Notes under the pieces: generated by a model
What the model was told of the DNA's origin: nothing
The model's database searches: none
Seen by the model: only the letters and a program-made list of their open reading frames with translations
Shown here: piece after piece, positions 53,100 through 62,674 of the stretch
How the letters are laid out: every line of letters starts with the position of its first letter
Numbering within the stretch: position 1 is the stretch's first letter
Position numbers and translations under genes: made by a program
Source of the DNA: Planctomicrobium piriforme
Lineage (GTDB): Bacteria; Planctomycetota; Planctomycetia; Planctomycetales; Planctomycetaceae
Direction of reading: 5' to 3'
NCBI RefSeq assembly: GCF_900113665.1
Contig: NZ_FOQD01000004.1
Span: 287,650 to 351,649 of the forward strand
Length of the DNA: 64,000 nt

Positions 53100-53840
53100 A
53101 TGCTTACGAATCAACCCACATTGCAGGATGAAAATGACGTCGCCTCGGTCGAGGCTGTGAGCGACAACATCCTGCCGGATATTGTGTTACGACCTGGCGA
53201 AGACCGCCCGGTTGACGAAATCGCCAACTTCATCACGCACGGGCTCGGCTTTCTGCTGAGTATCGTTGGTTCGATCTATCTGATGACGCAGGCCGTGCAT
53301 CTGACTGATAATTGGCTGTTTGCTGCCTGCATTGTGTACTGCGTGAGCCTGGTGGGGCTGTACGGGGCGTCGATGTTGTCGCATGCCTTTTACGATTACC
53401 GGCGGCGGCGGTACTACCGGATGGTGGATCAGGCCTGCATTTTCATGCTGATTGCGGGGACATTTACCCCGTTTGCAGCGGCGTATCTCACCGAGGGGTT
53501 GTGGCCCTTGCTGACGATCCTGGTGTGGGGTTTCTCGTTCCTGGGGGTGTATCAGGTCTTGCGCTGGGGATATCTGTCCGCTGCGGCCCAGAAGCTTTAC
53601 CTCGCACTGGGGTGGCTGACCGCAGCGGCCATGCCGCCGATTGTGGCAAATGCGTCGCCAGAGACGGTCAACTGGGCGGTCGCCGGAGGGCTGCTGTATA
53701 CGGTGGGAACCATGTTTTTGTGGTACGACCGCAGCGTCCGGTACTTTCATGCCACCTGGCACACATTCGTGATCGCCGGGAGTACCAGCCACTATCTCGC
53801 GATTCTCTATACGGTGTGGCAACGCTCGACAGAGGTTTGA
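53100..53840 (+). CDS. Hemolysin III/PAQR family membrane protein
   Basis: 246 residues, seven helices. DEIANFITHGLGFLLSIVGS opens the family; YGASMLSHAFYDYR holds the first zinc-ligand His, and HATWHTFVIAGSTSHYLAIL the final two. Prokaryotic members may act as hydrolases or in lipid homeostasis; the hemolysin name is historical. Confidence 0.93.
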   Translation: MLTNQPTLQDENDVASVEAVSDNILPDIVLRPGEDRPVDEIANFITHGLGFLLSIVGSIYLMTQAVHLTDNWLFAACIVYCVSLVGLYGASMLSHAFYDYRRRRYYRMVDQACIFMLIAGTFTPFAAAYLTEGLWPLLTILVWGFSFLGVYQVLRWGYLSAAAQKLYLALGWLTAAAMPPIVANASPETVNWAVAGGLLYTVGTMFLWYDRSVRYFHATWHTFVIAGSTSHYLAILYTVWQRSTEV

Positions 53841-53944
53841 AGCGGCTCGGGAGAAGCCCGAACGCATCAACGGAAATTGACCTGTCCTCTCCGTCGCCGA
53901 CGAGGAGTCGGCGGCGGCAGACCTTTCTTTCCAACTTGTAAGTA

Positions 53945-53977
53945 ACACCCAAATGACAACTTGCGTCATTTTTGTGT
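53945..53977 (+). terminator. Probable terminator
   Basis: AAATGAC (53951-53957) pairs with GTCATTT (53965-53971), extended by ACAC/GTGT; TTTTT is part of the 3' side. 105 nt after the HlyIII stop. Another GC-rich hairpin, GCCGAC/GTCGGC, lies at about 53896-53912. Confidence 0.6.
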
Positions 53978-54138
53978 TCGACATCTTTACAATCTGTCAA
54001 CTCACGTTGAAAATCGCCTCATCGACAGCGGTTCACTGCTCGCAGGGTGACCGGGTGTCGATTCGAGGATGCTGATCTTGTGCCATGGATCTGGTGCGGC
54101 GGCTATCGGAACTCGCGGGTGGATTGACAGGAAGCATC

Positions 54139-54537
54139 ATGGAACTGACCAGACTGGATGGACTGCACGTCCTGTTTGTGGATGACCGCCGGGACGCACG
54201 CTTCGTGGTGGAGCATATTCTTCGGGATGCCGGCGCCCTGGTGACCGCGCTGGAAAACGGCCAACAAGCCATCGAGGCGGTGACGTCAACGGCGACGCCT
54301 GCACCGGCCCCGTTCGATATCGTCGTCATGGACGTTAACATGCCGGTTCTGGACGGCCTGACGACGACCCGAAAGCTCCGCCACAACGGCTATCAGATTC
54401 CCATCCTCGCCCTCACTGCGGGGGCGATGGAGGAAGACCGCCGCGAATGTCTGGCCGCCGGGTGTAATGAATACCTGAGCAAGCCGATTGACGGGATGCG
54501 CCTGGTGGAAACCGTGCATCGCCTGGCGCGGGTCTAG
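54139..54537 (+). CDS. Stand-alone response regulator receiver domain
   Basis: 132 residues from ATG 54139 (AGGAAG upstream; frame open from 54085). Receiver fold: LFVDDRRDARFVVEHILRDA with the acidic pair, the phospho-Asp in IVVMDVNMPVLDG, ALTAGA with the conserved Thr, and the Lys in NEYLSKPID. No output domain, no kinase nearby; probably a phosphorelay or hybrid-kinase partner. Confidence 0.92.
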   Translation: MELTRLDGLHVLFVDDRRDARFVVEHILRDAGALVTALENGQQAIEAVTSTATPAPAPFDIVVMDVNMPVLDGLTTTRKLRHNGYQIPILALTAGAMEEDRRECLAAGCNEYLSKPIDGMRLVETVHRLARV

Positions 54538-54540
54538 GCC

Positions 54541-54621
54541 AGCGTCCCGGACGCTCAGTCCGCGGACAGAGAAGGAAGTCAGAACGCTCGTCCAGTCGTC
54601 GGATTCAGTGTCCGGGACGCT
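54541..54621. repeat. REP/MITE-like palindromic element, copy C
   Basis: 81 bp starting AGCGTCCCGGACGCTCAGTC and ending with CAGTGTCCGGGACGCT. Length, ends and orientation match copies A and B (7966-8148), with a diverged centre. It begins six bases after the receiver gene's stop. Confidence 0.9.
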
Positions 54622-54730
54622 TCTTCGTTCGACATCGACTTTTCAGTGATCCGGGGCAGATTGCCTGTCGTTGGGAGCGGTGCGTGCCTATGCTGTGGGC
54701 CAACCACCTCCCTCCGCGACGGGTCAATTC

Positions 54731-55873
54731 ATGCGTAATATGCCGCGTCTGGTTTCCCTGGCTGTGCTGCTGCTGCTGATCGTCATTCTGGGCATCACCT
54801 TCTATAAGGTGATCGCTCCATTTGTGCTGCCGCTCTTTCTGGCGGCGATGACGGCGATTGTCGCTCAGCCGTTGTTTCGGTACTTCCTGAACCGGTCCGG
54901 CAACCGGCTGGCCCTCGCTTCGGGACTGACGACATTCACGTTGATGGCGGCGGTGCTGGTGCCGCTGATTACCGCGACCGCGATTGCCTCGTTGCAACTC
55001 TACACGTTCGCTTCGGAGACGGATGCCGAATCGATTCAAAAGATCGTCGAACAGGGTGTCGAAACCGTCAACCGGTTTCGGCCTGAGGGAGAAAAACTAA
55101 CTTCGAAGGAGATCTCGCAACACGTCTCAACGTGGTTCAAGTCGTCGATGACCGAAATCGGCGACAAGTCGCTCGGCCGGGCGGCCGGTACCACATGGGG
55201 GGCGCTCACCGGGGCGGTGGGCTTTCTGGTGGCGATTGCGATCGGACTGATCATGTTCACGATCGCCCTTTACTTCTTCCTGGCGGATGGGCCGCGGCTG
55301 GTCGAGTCGTCCAAATCGCTGATTCCCGTCGACACGGCCTATCAGGAAGAACTCATTGACGACTTTGCGAAAGTCGTCCGGACGGTTGTCATCGCGACCT
55401 TTTTAGCGGCGATAGGGCAGGGGTTAGCGACCACCCTGGCCATCGGCGTGTTGGGCTTTCACCATTTGTTCGCCCTGGGCGCTCTGGCAACCTTCACGGC
55501 GCTGATTCCGCTGATGGGAACCTCGCTGGTGTGGGTGCCGTGCGCGGCCTGGCTGTTCATGCACAACCGCACCACGGAAGGCGTCATTCTGGTCCTCTAC
55601 TGCACGCTGTTCGTGGGCTTTCTCGACAATCTCATTCGTACTTACGTCCTGAATTCGAACGTGAAACTGCACCCGTTGCTGGCCTTCATCAGCGTACTGG
55701 GGGGCATTCACGCGATGGGATTGTGGGGCGTCTTCATCGGCCCGATCGTCGCCTGCTGCCTGTACGCACTGATCAAGATCTTCAACACCGAACTGACAGA
55801 GTTCACCAGAGAACGCCAGGAAGCAGAAACGCCCGGCGTGACCGTCTCCGCAGCCGGAACGACGGCGAGCTGA
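54731..55873 (+). CDS. AI-2E family transporter (PerM-like)
   Basis: 380 residues from ATG 54731 (frame open to 54671). Two N-terminal helices (LVSLAVLLLLIVILGITFYK, FVLPLFLAAMTAIVAQPLF), a helix, a cytoplasmic/periplasmic segment with QKIVEQGVETVNRF, and a C-terminal helix block including GQGLATTLAIGVLGFHHLFA and HPLLAFISVLGGIHAMG. Family substrates are varied; AI-2 export is not implied. Confidence 0.92.
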   Translation: MRNMPRLVSLAVLLLLIVILGITFYKVIAPFVLPLFLAAMTAIVAQPLFRYFLNRSGNRLALASGLTTFTLMAAVLVPLITATAIASLQLYTFASETDAESIQKIVEQGVETVNRFRPEGEKLTSKEISQHVSTWFKSSMTEIGDKSLGRAAGTTWGALTGAVGFLVAIAIGLIMFTIALYFFLADGPRLVESSKSLIPVDTAYQEELIDDFAKVVRTVVIATFLAAIGQGLATTLAIGVLGFHHLFALGALATFTALIPLMGTSLVWVPCAAWLFMHNRTTEGVILVLYCTLFVGFLDNLIRTYVLNSNVKLHPLLAFISVLGGIHAMGLWGVFIGPIVACCLYALIKIFNTELTEFTRERQEAETPGVTVSAAGTTAS

Positions 55874-55917
55874 TGTCAGAAGTGGTCTCGCGCAGAGGCG
55901 CAGAGAAAAAGAGAAAA

Positions 55918-55946
55918 GGGGAGCACGTCGCTACGACGTGCTCCCC
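55918..55946. terminator. Bidirectional terminator
   Basis: Perfect 13-bp stem GGGGAGCACGTCG/CGACGTGCTCCCC with loop CTA, between convergent genes. On the minus strand TTTTCTCTTTTTC follows. Confidence 0.92.
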
Positions 55947-55972
55947 TTGTTCATTTGAACCGACTCAAAAGC

Positions 55973-58159
55973 TTACTGTCGGGTTGGTCGCACGAAGACG
56001 CGGAGGCGCTTCGTGGTGTAGTTGCCGGCGTTGCCGGAGAACGTCCAGTCCGAATTTTCGCCTGTACTGTTTCCGATCCCCAGGTCCGCACCTGAGCCGT
56101 TGGCCCAGTGGTTGATCGAGAACAGGGTCTGCTTCGCCTTGAAGTTGTGCACCTGCATCGAGCCGTAGCCGTCCTGCGGGTCGGATTTGAAATCTCCGAA
56201 GTCGAACGTCGTGTTCGACGCCCCCGGGACGTTGGCGGTGTTCTGCTGGCCGTAATTGTGGGGCCAGAACTCAATGTTGCCGCCGTCGAGGTTCGCACCG
56301 CTGGTGATCCCAGCCGCGTTTGAGACGACGGTCAGGTTCTTCACTTGCTGCTGGAAGACCGCACCTGATGACAGATCGGGAATCCCAATCTTCTTGATGT
56401 CGTTGGTGAAGGCATCCATCGAGACGAACACGAATTGCGCCGCCCCGCCGCTGGATTGCAGTTCGACCAGATACCCGATGCGGTCGAACGGCGTAGTCAT
56501 CTGCGAGCGGTTATCGACATCGTAGGTGACGTTTTTCGCCAGCTTCTGCAGGTCGATGTCGCACATCAGGCGGTAGGCCTTGGCGTCATCGACTTGAGAC
56601 AGGAAATCGACGCGGGGCACTTCCCCGGCGCGGAACGCCGTCGCAGGCAGGCCGGCGCCGTTCGCCAGATTTGGCTCGGCCAGTTTGTGCCAGGCAAACC
56701 GCATTGCAGCCGGGCTGGAGACGCCGGGGGCCGAGAGGATGACGGTGTCGCCGTCGATTTTGGCTTCGGCTTTAGTCCAGCCGCTGTCGGGACCGATGAC
56801 TTCGAACCAGGTGAGCGCCTGACCGTCGCGGGATTTCAGGCCGCCGGCGGTGTTTTCGAAGGTGACAACAAGTTCGTTCCCTTTCGGTTCAATTGACTTG
56901 AACGTCGGGCCGGAATCGACAACGTCGCTCTTACCATAGGTGCGGTGCAGCGCCAGCAGGGCCAGCCGCAGACCGACGTCCTGCTTGTTGGGCGGATGAA
57001 TGTCGTTGATCGTGGCGATGTCGGTGGTGACCACCATGCCGGTGTTGGGGATCTTGGCCGACTCGGCCTGAGCTTCCCAGAATTCGGCCAGCACGGACGG
57101 AGCTGAAGCCCCATACTGAAACGGAGCGATCTGCACGAAGTAGAACGGGAAGTCGCCGATGCCCCAGACCTTGCGCCAGCCCTCGATCAACGCTTCCATC
57201 TTGGCGCGATAGCGCATCCCATCGCCGGAATTGGTTTCACCTTGATACCAGATCGCGCCGCGAATCGGCCAGCCGACGAACGGATGGATCATGCCGTTGT
57301 AGAGACCGGTCGCGTCGGAATGCGTGGCCGGGGCCTTCAAACTCTCGGGAAACGCTGGACTCGGAGGGGACGCATTCCCAGCTGCAGTTGCGGCCTTCGC
57401 TTTCTGCAGCCAAGCTTCAGTTTGGGCAATGTGATCGTTCAGGGCTTTCTGATAAGCCGGATTCCCAGGCGAACGCTGCTGCACCTGATCGGAGAGCGAT
57501 TTCAGTTCCGGCACCCCAGCGAAGCCTTCGGGCGGCGTCCAGGGTTCGATCGCTGTTCCGCCCCATGACGAGTTAATCAAACCGATCGGAACTCCGAGTT
57601 CCTGATTCAACTTCCGCGCCATAAAGTATCCGGCAGCCGTGAAGCCTCCGGCCGTTTGCGGCGAGCAGATGGCCCACGTTCCCGCGACATCGTCTTGCGG
57701 AGTGCCTGAGGGCACCTTTGGAATCTTGATCTGACGGATCTGCGGGTAGTTGGCGTTGGCGATTTCCTGAGCTGCGTTTGTGCTGCTTTGAACAACCCAT
57801 TCCATGTTGGATTGACCGGAACAGAGCCAGACTTCCCCCATCAGGATGTCAGTCAGGGTCAGCTTGTTCTTACCGGTGACAGTCAGAGTCAACGGGTCGC
57901 CAGCCGGGCGGGCGGGAAGGGTGAGCCGCCATTCCCCTTTGTCATCGGCGGTGGCTTCGGCTTTGTCGTCGCCCAGCGTCGCAGTGACCTTCTCACCAGG
58001 AGCGGCCCAGCCCCACAAGGGAATCGGCATGTCCCGTTGCAGGACCATGTGATCGCCCATGAACTTAGGCAGACGCACGTCGGCACTGGCCGTCGCCGTG
58101 CAGAGCAAGCCTGACACAAACAGGAAACAAAACCACTTTCGCACCCTCGACACCCTCAT
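55973..58159 (-). CDS. Exported sialate O-acetylesterase
   Basis: 728 residues. Signal peptide (FCFLFVSGLLCTATASA), an early beta domain (MVLQRDMPIPLWGWAAPGEK), then the SGNH/SASA esterase: WLCSGQSNMEW with the nucleophile Ser, INSSWGGTAIEPW and GAIWYQGETNSG. An added C-terminal domain of about 180 residues (VDFLSQVDDAKAYRLMCDID, NLTVVSNAAGITSGAN) looks like a carbohydrate-binding beta-sandwich. It likely de-acetylates glycans outside the cell. Confidence 0.93.
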   Translation of the reverse strand: MRVSRVRKWFCFLFVSGLLCTATASADVRLPKFMGDHMVLQRDMPIPLWGWAAPGEKVTATLGDDKAEATADDKGEWRLTLPARPAGDPLTLTVTGKNKLTLTDILMGEVWLCSGQSNMEWVVQSSTNAAQEIANANYPQIRQIKIPKVPSGTPQDDVAGTWAICSPQTAGGFTAAGYFMARKLNQELGVPIGLINSSWGGTAIEPWTPPEGFAGVPELKSLSDQVQQRSPGNPAYQKALNDHIAQTEAWLQKAKAATAAGNASPPSPAFPESLKAPATHSDATGLYNGMIHPFVGWPIRGAIWYQGETNSGDGMRYRAKMEALIEGWRKVWGIGDFPFYFVQIAPFQYGASAPSVLAEFWEAQAESAKIPNTGMVVTTDIATINDIHPPNKQDVGLRLALLALHRTYGKSDVVDSGPTFKSIEPKGNELVVTFENTAGGLKSRDGQALTWFEVIGPDSGWTKAEAKIDGDTVILSAPGVSSPAAMRFAWHKLAEPNLANGAGLPATAFRAGEVPRVDFLSQVDDAKAYRLMCDIDLQKLAKNVTYDVDNRSQMTTPFDRIGYLVELQSSGGAAQFVFVSMDAFTNDIKKIGIPDLSSGAVFQQQVKNLTVVSNAAGITSGANLDGGNIEFWPHNYGQQNTANVPGASNTTFDFGDFKSDPQDGYGSMQVHNFKAKQTLFSINHWANGSGADLGIGNSTGENSDWTFSGNAGNYTTKRLRVFVRPTRQ

Positions 58160-58274
58160 GCTGTCTCTCCCAGAACAGGTCAGTCAACGTTTATGGAAGA
58201 TGGTTATACGGGAAGAGAGGCGCGCCGGCGAGGGAGCGCTGGCGGGTAGGGAATTTGTCATTGGTCAATGAGAA

Positions 58275-58401
58275 GAGGCTTGAGGCTTGAGACCCGAGGC
58301 TTGAGACCTGAGGCTTGAGGTGTTGCGATCAACATCACGCCTGATACCACACCCTTGTCTGGCTCTGGCTCTGGCTCTGGACTCTCGACTCTCGACTCTC
58401 G
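58275..58401. repeat. GAGGCTT heptads, GGCTCT hexamers and ACTCTCG heptads
   Basis: Seven units in exact 7-nt phase from 58275 (GAGGCTT, GAGGCTT, GAGACCC, GAGGCTT, GAGACCT, GAGGCTT, GAGGTGT); three GGCTCT units at 58361-58378; three ACTCTCG units at 58381-58401, ending two bases before the stop codon of the next gene. Confidence 0.95.
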
Positions 58402-58402
58402 A

Positions 58403-60787
58403 CTACTGAAGCAGTCCATACAGCACGAGATTTACCGCAATTCGTACGGCGTCTTCCGTGGGGTAGCCGGCGCAGGCGGAGGTGGATTGCCGTTCCAGGG
58501 CGCAGCTGATGTCGTACTTGCTGTAGACCACGACGTATTTGTTGCCCAGCTTAATCCCTTCCAGGACTGGTTCGCCGACTGTTTCTTCGGCGGCGATGCT
58601 CGACAAGCCTGGGGCGTTGGAAGGGACGCGGCGCTTCACTTTGCGAATGTCGTAGCCGAGTTCGAGTTTGTAGAGTTCGTCGTCGATGGGAATCCGCTGC
58701 AGCTTCTGACCCAGCGTTTCCTCGATCATCTTGCGAAAGCTTTCGTCGAATTGAGTGGACCCGCAACAGGCGTCGGCGAACAGGAAGCCGCCGTTCTCCA
58801 GATACTCCTTCAGCTTGGCCCGTTCTTCGGCGCTGAACTGGAAGTTCTTGCGTCCATGCATATACAGCAACGGGAAGCTGAATAGGGCGGCATCGGTTGC
58901 CGCGAGCGTGGGGGTTTCCGACGCGACTTCGATGTTCACTGCGTCGAGTGCCGATTGCAGGCGACGCAGGGCATTGGGCGCGGTATCCCAGCCGCCGGTA
59001 TGCCGTAATCGACCAATCGTCAGTTGCCCGCGACCCAGGCGGTTGAGCTCGGCAGGAGTGAGAATCTTCGGCCGCTGCAATTTGTCTTGCAGTTCGCGAC
59101 CGGTGGCATAGGCGATGACGTTCACCCCCAGCTTCATCGACCGGTCGACCTGAGTTTTGACTGCAATCGCGCGGTTGGGCGGATCGCGCTTCATCCACTT
59201 TTGCCAGCGACAGGCATGGTCGTACGGAGCGTAGATAATCGCGGTGCGGCAGCCGAAATCGACTCCCCACAGTTCCGGCACTTCGGTGTCAGGTGGGAAG
59301 AGATTCTCGCTGCGGTAGACGTCGTGCGTAGGCGGGAGCTTGCGGAGTTCGTATTGGCCGTCGAACAGGCGGCGGATCAGGTCGCGAAACCCGGCGTCGA
59401 ACTGCTCGCTACCGCAGTTCTGCATGGCAAAGAGAAAACCACCCTGCACGAGATAATCCCGCAGCAGATCCAGCTCGCGGCCTTCAATGGTATCGGGCCG
59501 ATCTGTCCCGCTCATGAACTGAATCGGGCTCTGCAACAGTGCGGCGACACCCTCGCCGTCTGCGGCCGTTCTGAGATCGACGATCTGCCAGGTGAGCAGC
59601 TTCGGCCAGCCCGGCAGGCCGCTGGTGTAGTCGACGAGATTTGAGATATCCCGCGAGTGCTGGTTCCAGTCTCGCCCGATGACCTCTCGGGTTTCGGGAT
59701 TCCTCGTGCCGAATTTCAGCTTGTTGATGACGACGGGTGAGAGTCCTTTGGCGAGGAAAAGCAGAGCCAGACTGGTCCCGGCGACTTGGTCCTCCGTCCG
59801 GCTTTTCCAGACCCCCTCGCGTACGCTCTGGCTTGAGACGAGGAACTCGGCCCCTTCGCGATACCAGTCATGGTCGCCAAAGAAGCGTTGGCCCGTGAAG
59901 CGGCCGGCACGTTCGAGTCCGTAAAGATAGTAGAGCGGCCAGTTCTCGTTTCCAGGGTTGGAACGGACGCGAAAGTGGGACGACAGCCAGCGGACGCCTG
60001 ACTCGATCGACGCGTCGACTGGATCGTCGAGATTCCGGCAGCAGTCGATCTGCCCGTCTGCGGTCACGTCGTTATCGTCGTCCAGCATGCTGCTGGTAAT
60101 CGTCAGCGACGCGATCCCGGCGACGGTCATACTTCCTGTCGGCTCATAGCCTGGGGTATACCGCCAGGGGGCGCCAGTCGGATTATTGATCGGGCCTTGC
60201 TGGGTCGACAAAAAGTGTTCCTGCGCCCGCCGCCACACTTCCCGGTCAACGGGAACGCCGGCATACGCGGCTTCGCGCAAGCCGAGAATTGCGTACTGCG
60301 TATTACTGTTGTCCCAGTGTTCTTCGCCGCGATACCCCCAGGCTCCGCTGCCGTCCCCTCGATTCTGATACTGCTCGAGCCGCTGTGCCATGCGGCTGAT
60401 TTTTCCGTTCACCGCAGGATCGCCTGAGGCCGCCAGCGCCATGATCGCCAGCGCCAGATCGTAGGTGTGGTCAGGGTCATTCTCTGGACGCTTCAGCCAG
60501 CCGACGGCCCTTCTCACTGAGTCGTTATCGGCCGGTACGCCTGAGTTGAGCAGCGCCAGCGTCGCCAGACTGGTGAGGCCAACATCATTGCTGGGATAAG
60601 CGTTGTTGGGCCAGGTTCCATCCCGCTTTTGCATCCCCATGAGAGCTTTTTGAGCGTTGGCAATCGCCTGCAGTACTCGTTCGCGAAGAGCATCATCATC
60701 GGGATTGGGCTGAGAGCATGCAGGCCGACCGCAGCACAGCAAAGCCAGCACCAGCAGCAATAGCCGCGCCGCTTGCCGAAAGTGCAT
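58403..60787 (-). CDS. Terpene-cyclase-like repeats fused to two DUF4159 domains
   Basis: 794 residues from ATG 60785-60787, which gives a clean signal peptide (RQAARLLLLVLALLCC); the open frame extends to 61006. Residues 30-360 resemble squalene/terpenoid cyclase alpha-barrel repeats (MGMQKRDGTWPNNAYPSNDV, GDGSGAWGYRGEEHWDNSNT). Then two DUF4159-like halves, each with a Cys-Gly pair: LVQGGFLFAMQNCGSEQFD and YLENGGFLFADACCGSTQFD, each preceded by a FMSG or LLYMHG segment. Similar fused proteins are, I believe, widespread in planctomycetes; function unknown. Confidence 0.85.
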   Translation of the reverse strand: MHFRQAARLLLLVLALLCCGRPACSQPNPDDDALRERVLQAIANAQKALMGMQKRDGTWPNNAYPSNDVGLTSLATLALLNSGVPADNDSVRRAVGWLKRPENDPDHTYDLALAIMALAASGDPAVNGKISRMAQRLEQYQNRGDGSGAWGYRGEEHWDNSNTQYAILGLREAAYAGVPVDREVWRRAQEHFLSTQQGPINNPTGAPWRYTPGYEPTGSMTVAGIASLTITSSMLDDDNDVTADGQIDCCRNLDDPVDASIESGVRWLSSHFRVRSNPGNENWPLYYLYGLERAGRFTGQRFFGDHDWYREGAEFLVSSQSVREGVWKSRTEDQVAGTSLALLFLAKGLSPVVINKLKFGTRNPETREVIGRDWNQHSRDISNLVDYTSGLPGWPKLLTWQIVDLRTAADGEGVAALLQSPIQFMSGTDRPDTIEGRELDLLRDYLVQGGFLFAMQNCGSEQFDAGFRDLIRRLFDGQYELRKLPPTHDVYRSENLFPPDTEVPELWGVDFGCRTAIIYAPYDHACRWQKWMKRDPPNRAIAVKTQVDRSMKLGVNVIAYATGRELQDKLQRPKILTPAELNRLGRGQLTIGRLRHTGGWDTAPNALRRLQSALDAVNIEVASETPTLAATDAALFSFPLLYMHGRKNFQFSAEERAKLKEYLENGGFLFADACCGSTQFDESFRKMIEETLGQKLQRIPIDDELYKLELGYDIRKVKRRVPSNAPGLSSIAAEETVGEPVLEGIKLGNKYVVVYSKYDISCALERQSTSACAGYPTEDAVRIAVNLVLYGLLQ

Positions 60788-61079
60788 CTCAAAGCCAGCC
60801 ATCGCAGCCAGATGGGAAATCGGCATCGAATACAGGAAATCCTTTTCGAGCAGCGGGCGCCCCTGCGAAGTCGTGATCAGGACGGCTCGTGGACCTTCAC
60901 CAGTGCCGTTTGCCGCGTCGCATCCAATACGCATTGTGAAGACAGTTCGCGAGAAGAACTTTTGAACATTTTGGCCGAGGCTGCCAACAGCAGACCGGGC
61001 CGTCACTCCGTCTGCTCAAAGATACTCCAGATGCTGCGGCGAGACCATCGGCCAGCTTGGCTCAACAGGTGGCGAAAGC

Positions 61080-61116
61080 AAAAAAACGACGCCGGGCGAT
61101 GGGCTCGGCGTCGTTT
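61080..61116 (-). terminator. Rho-independent terminator
   Basis: On the minus strand AAACGACGCCG pairs with CGGCGTCGTTT (11 bp), followed by further T's. It lies 32 nt after the stop of the HTH repeat protein. Confidence 0.92.
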
Positions 61117-61147
61117 CGACTTTGTGTTTGCATTCAGTTCGGGGAGC

Positions 61148-62674
61148 TTACTTGTGCAATCCGCCGAAGATTTCGACCATCTTGCCGCTCACGGGATTCA
61201 TCTGGCTGGCAGTGGCAGTGTGTTTGACCAGGTCGATCATCACGGCTCCGCAGAGCAGCAGCAGCAGGCTGGCGACCGTCAGGCCGACGAAGGTCGCAGT
61301 GCCCCATTCGGTTTCCGCCTGCGGCATACGGCCGACGCTGGAACTGGCGTAGCCTTCGGTTTCGGAACCTTCGAACGTCCCCTCGCCTGCGTCGAAGACG
61401 TCGAGATCCTGCTCTTCCTCCATCGACTCCGCTTCGAGATCCATGTCTTCGTCGAAGGCGTCCGCTTCCCCTTCGGCTTCTTCATCCAGCGTGAAGACGT
61501 CGTCGGAGCTGCCGTGAATGTCCATCACGCCTGTCACATCGGCATCGGACGAATCGCGGTCATCGTCATTGAGGGACGGAATTTCGAAGTTGGTCTGGTC
61601 GTCGTCGTCCCCGCCCATGATGTCCATCATGGGCATCGTGCCATGGGAATCATCCAGCGAGATACCGCTCTCGGCGTTCTCCAGGGAGATGCCGCTTTCA
61701 GCGGATTCGAGGGAGATGCCGGACTCGCCTGCATCCAGCGAAATCCCGCTTTCGTCGTCGAGGGCCAGCGTCAGCCCTTCGTCGTCGTCGTTGAGATCAA
61801 GGGCAATGCCGCTGTCGTTGGGGCCGGCCAGAGAGATGCCGCTTTCACCCAGCAGCAGCGAGCTGTCGCCGCCGAGCGAAATTCCCGATTCATCGTCCAG
61901 CACCGACGCCTGACGGCTGCGATCGGGATCGAAATCAATGGCGACGGCATCATCGTCGTCGAGAAACGTCACGTCGCCGACCGGGCCGCTATCGTTGCCA
62001 ACCAGCCGCACATCGCTGTCGCTGTTACGTTTTTTCTGCAGCGTCAGATCGCTGTCGGTCTTCCCGGCGGCTTTCGAAGCAGCCGGCTTCATCGTAATTT
62101 CGCGTTCGGTCTCGCCGCCGATCAACTGCACGTCGCTGTCGCTGTTGTCGCCAGCCAGTTTGACGTCGCTATCACTGTCGGGGCGTACGAGCTTCACATC
62201 GCTGTCGCTGCCGGACTTGAAAATCGGGAGTTCCGGATCGGTGCCGAGATTGTCGATACCGGTCGCTTCGATCCCCATCAGCTTGACGTCGCTATCGCTG
62301 TCAGCGCCGAAGCCGAGATCGAGGTCCGGACCGCCCACGAGACGCACATCGCTGTCGCTGTCCATCGAGGAACGTGCGTCGTCTCCGGCCAGCAGGTTGT
62401 CGTTGCCGTTCGGCTTATCACGACGAATGACGGTCGGCTGTTCCCCCAGATCGCCGCGACGGGCTTCCTTCTCGGGATCGTAGAGCGGGACTTCGGGGCT
62501 GGAATCGGCCTGACGGCGACGGCCCAGGCTTTCGACATCGTCCTGTTTGAACTTCCAGGTGCCGCGGTCGGCGAAGCCTCGGATATCCCCTTTTTCCCGC
62601 AGCCGCACGAGTTCATCTTGAGGAATGCCCAGAATCCGGGCCGCTTCGTCGAGGCTGAGATATTTCTTGGTCAT
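61148..62674 (-). CDS. HTH protein with SDSDV and ESGISL repeats and a C-terminal membrane helix
   Basis: 508 residues. Residues 1-52 are an excisionase/MerR-like helix-turn-helix (YLSLDEAARILGIPQDELVR, DRGTWKFKQDDVES). The central 350 residues are highly acidic. Six SDSDV-(K/R/Q)-L units (VRLVG, VKLMG, VKLVR, VKLAG, VQLIG, VRLVG) are followed by six ESGISL units and one NDSGIAL. An EE/DD-rich stretch and one membrane helix (TATFVGLTVASLLLLLCG) end the protein. It would place a DNA-binding-like head in the cytoplasm on a tether. Role unknown. Confidence 0.85.
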   Translation of the reverse strand: MTKKYLSLDEAARILGIPQDELVRLREKGDIRGFADRGTWKFKQDDVESLGRRRQADSSPEVPLYDPEKEARRGDLGEQPTVIRRDKPNGNDNLLAGDDARSSMDSDSDVRLVGGPDLDLGFGADSDSDVKLMGIEATGIDNLGTDPELPIFKSGSDSDVKLVRPDSDSDVKLAGDNSDSDVQLIGGETEREITMKPAASKAAGKTDSDLTLQKKRNSDSDVRLVGNDSGPVGDVTFLDDDDAVAIDFDPDRSRQASVLDDESGISLGGDSSLLLGESGISLAGPNDSGIALDLNDDDEGLTLALDDESGISLDAGESGISLESAESGISLENAESGISLDDSHGTMPMMDIMGGDDDDQTNFEIPSLNDDDRDSSDADVTGVMDIHGSSDDVFTLDEEAEGEADAFDEDMDLEAESMEEEQDLDVFDAGEGTFEGSETEGYASSSVGRMPQAETEWGTATFVGLTVASLLLLLCGAVMIDLVKHTATASQMNPVSGKMVEIFGGLHK

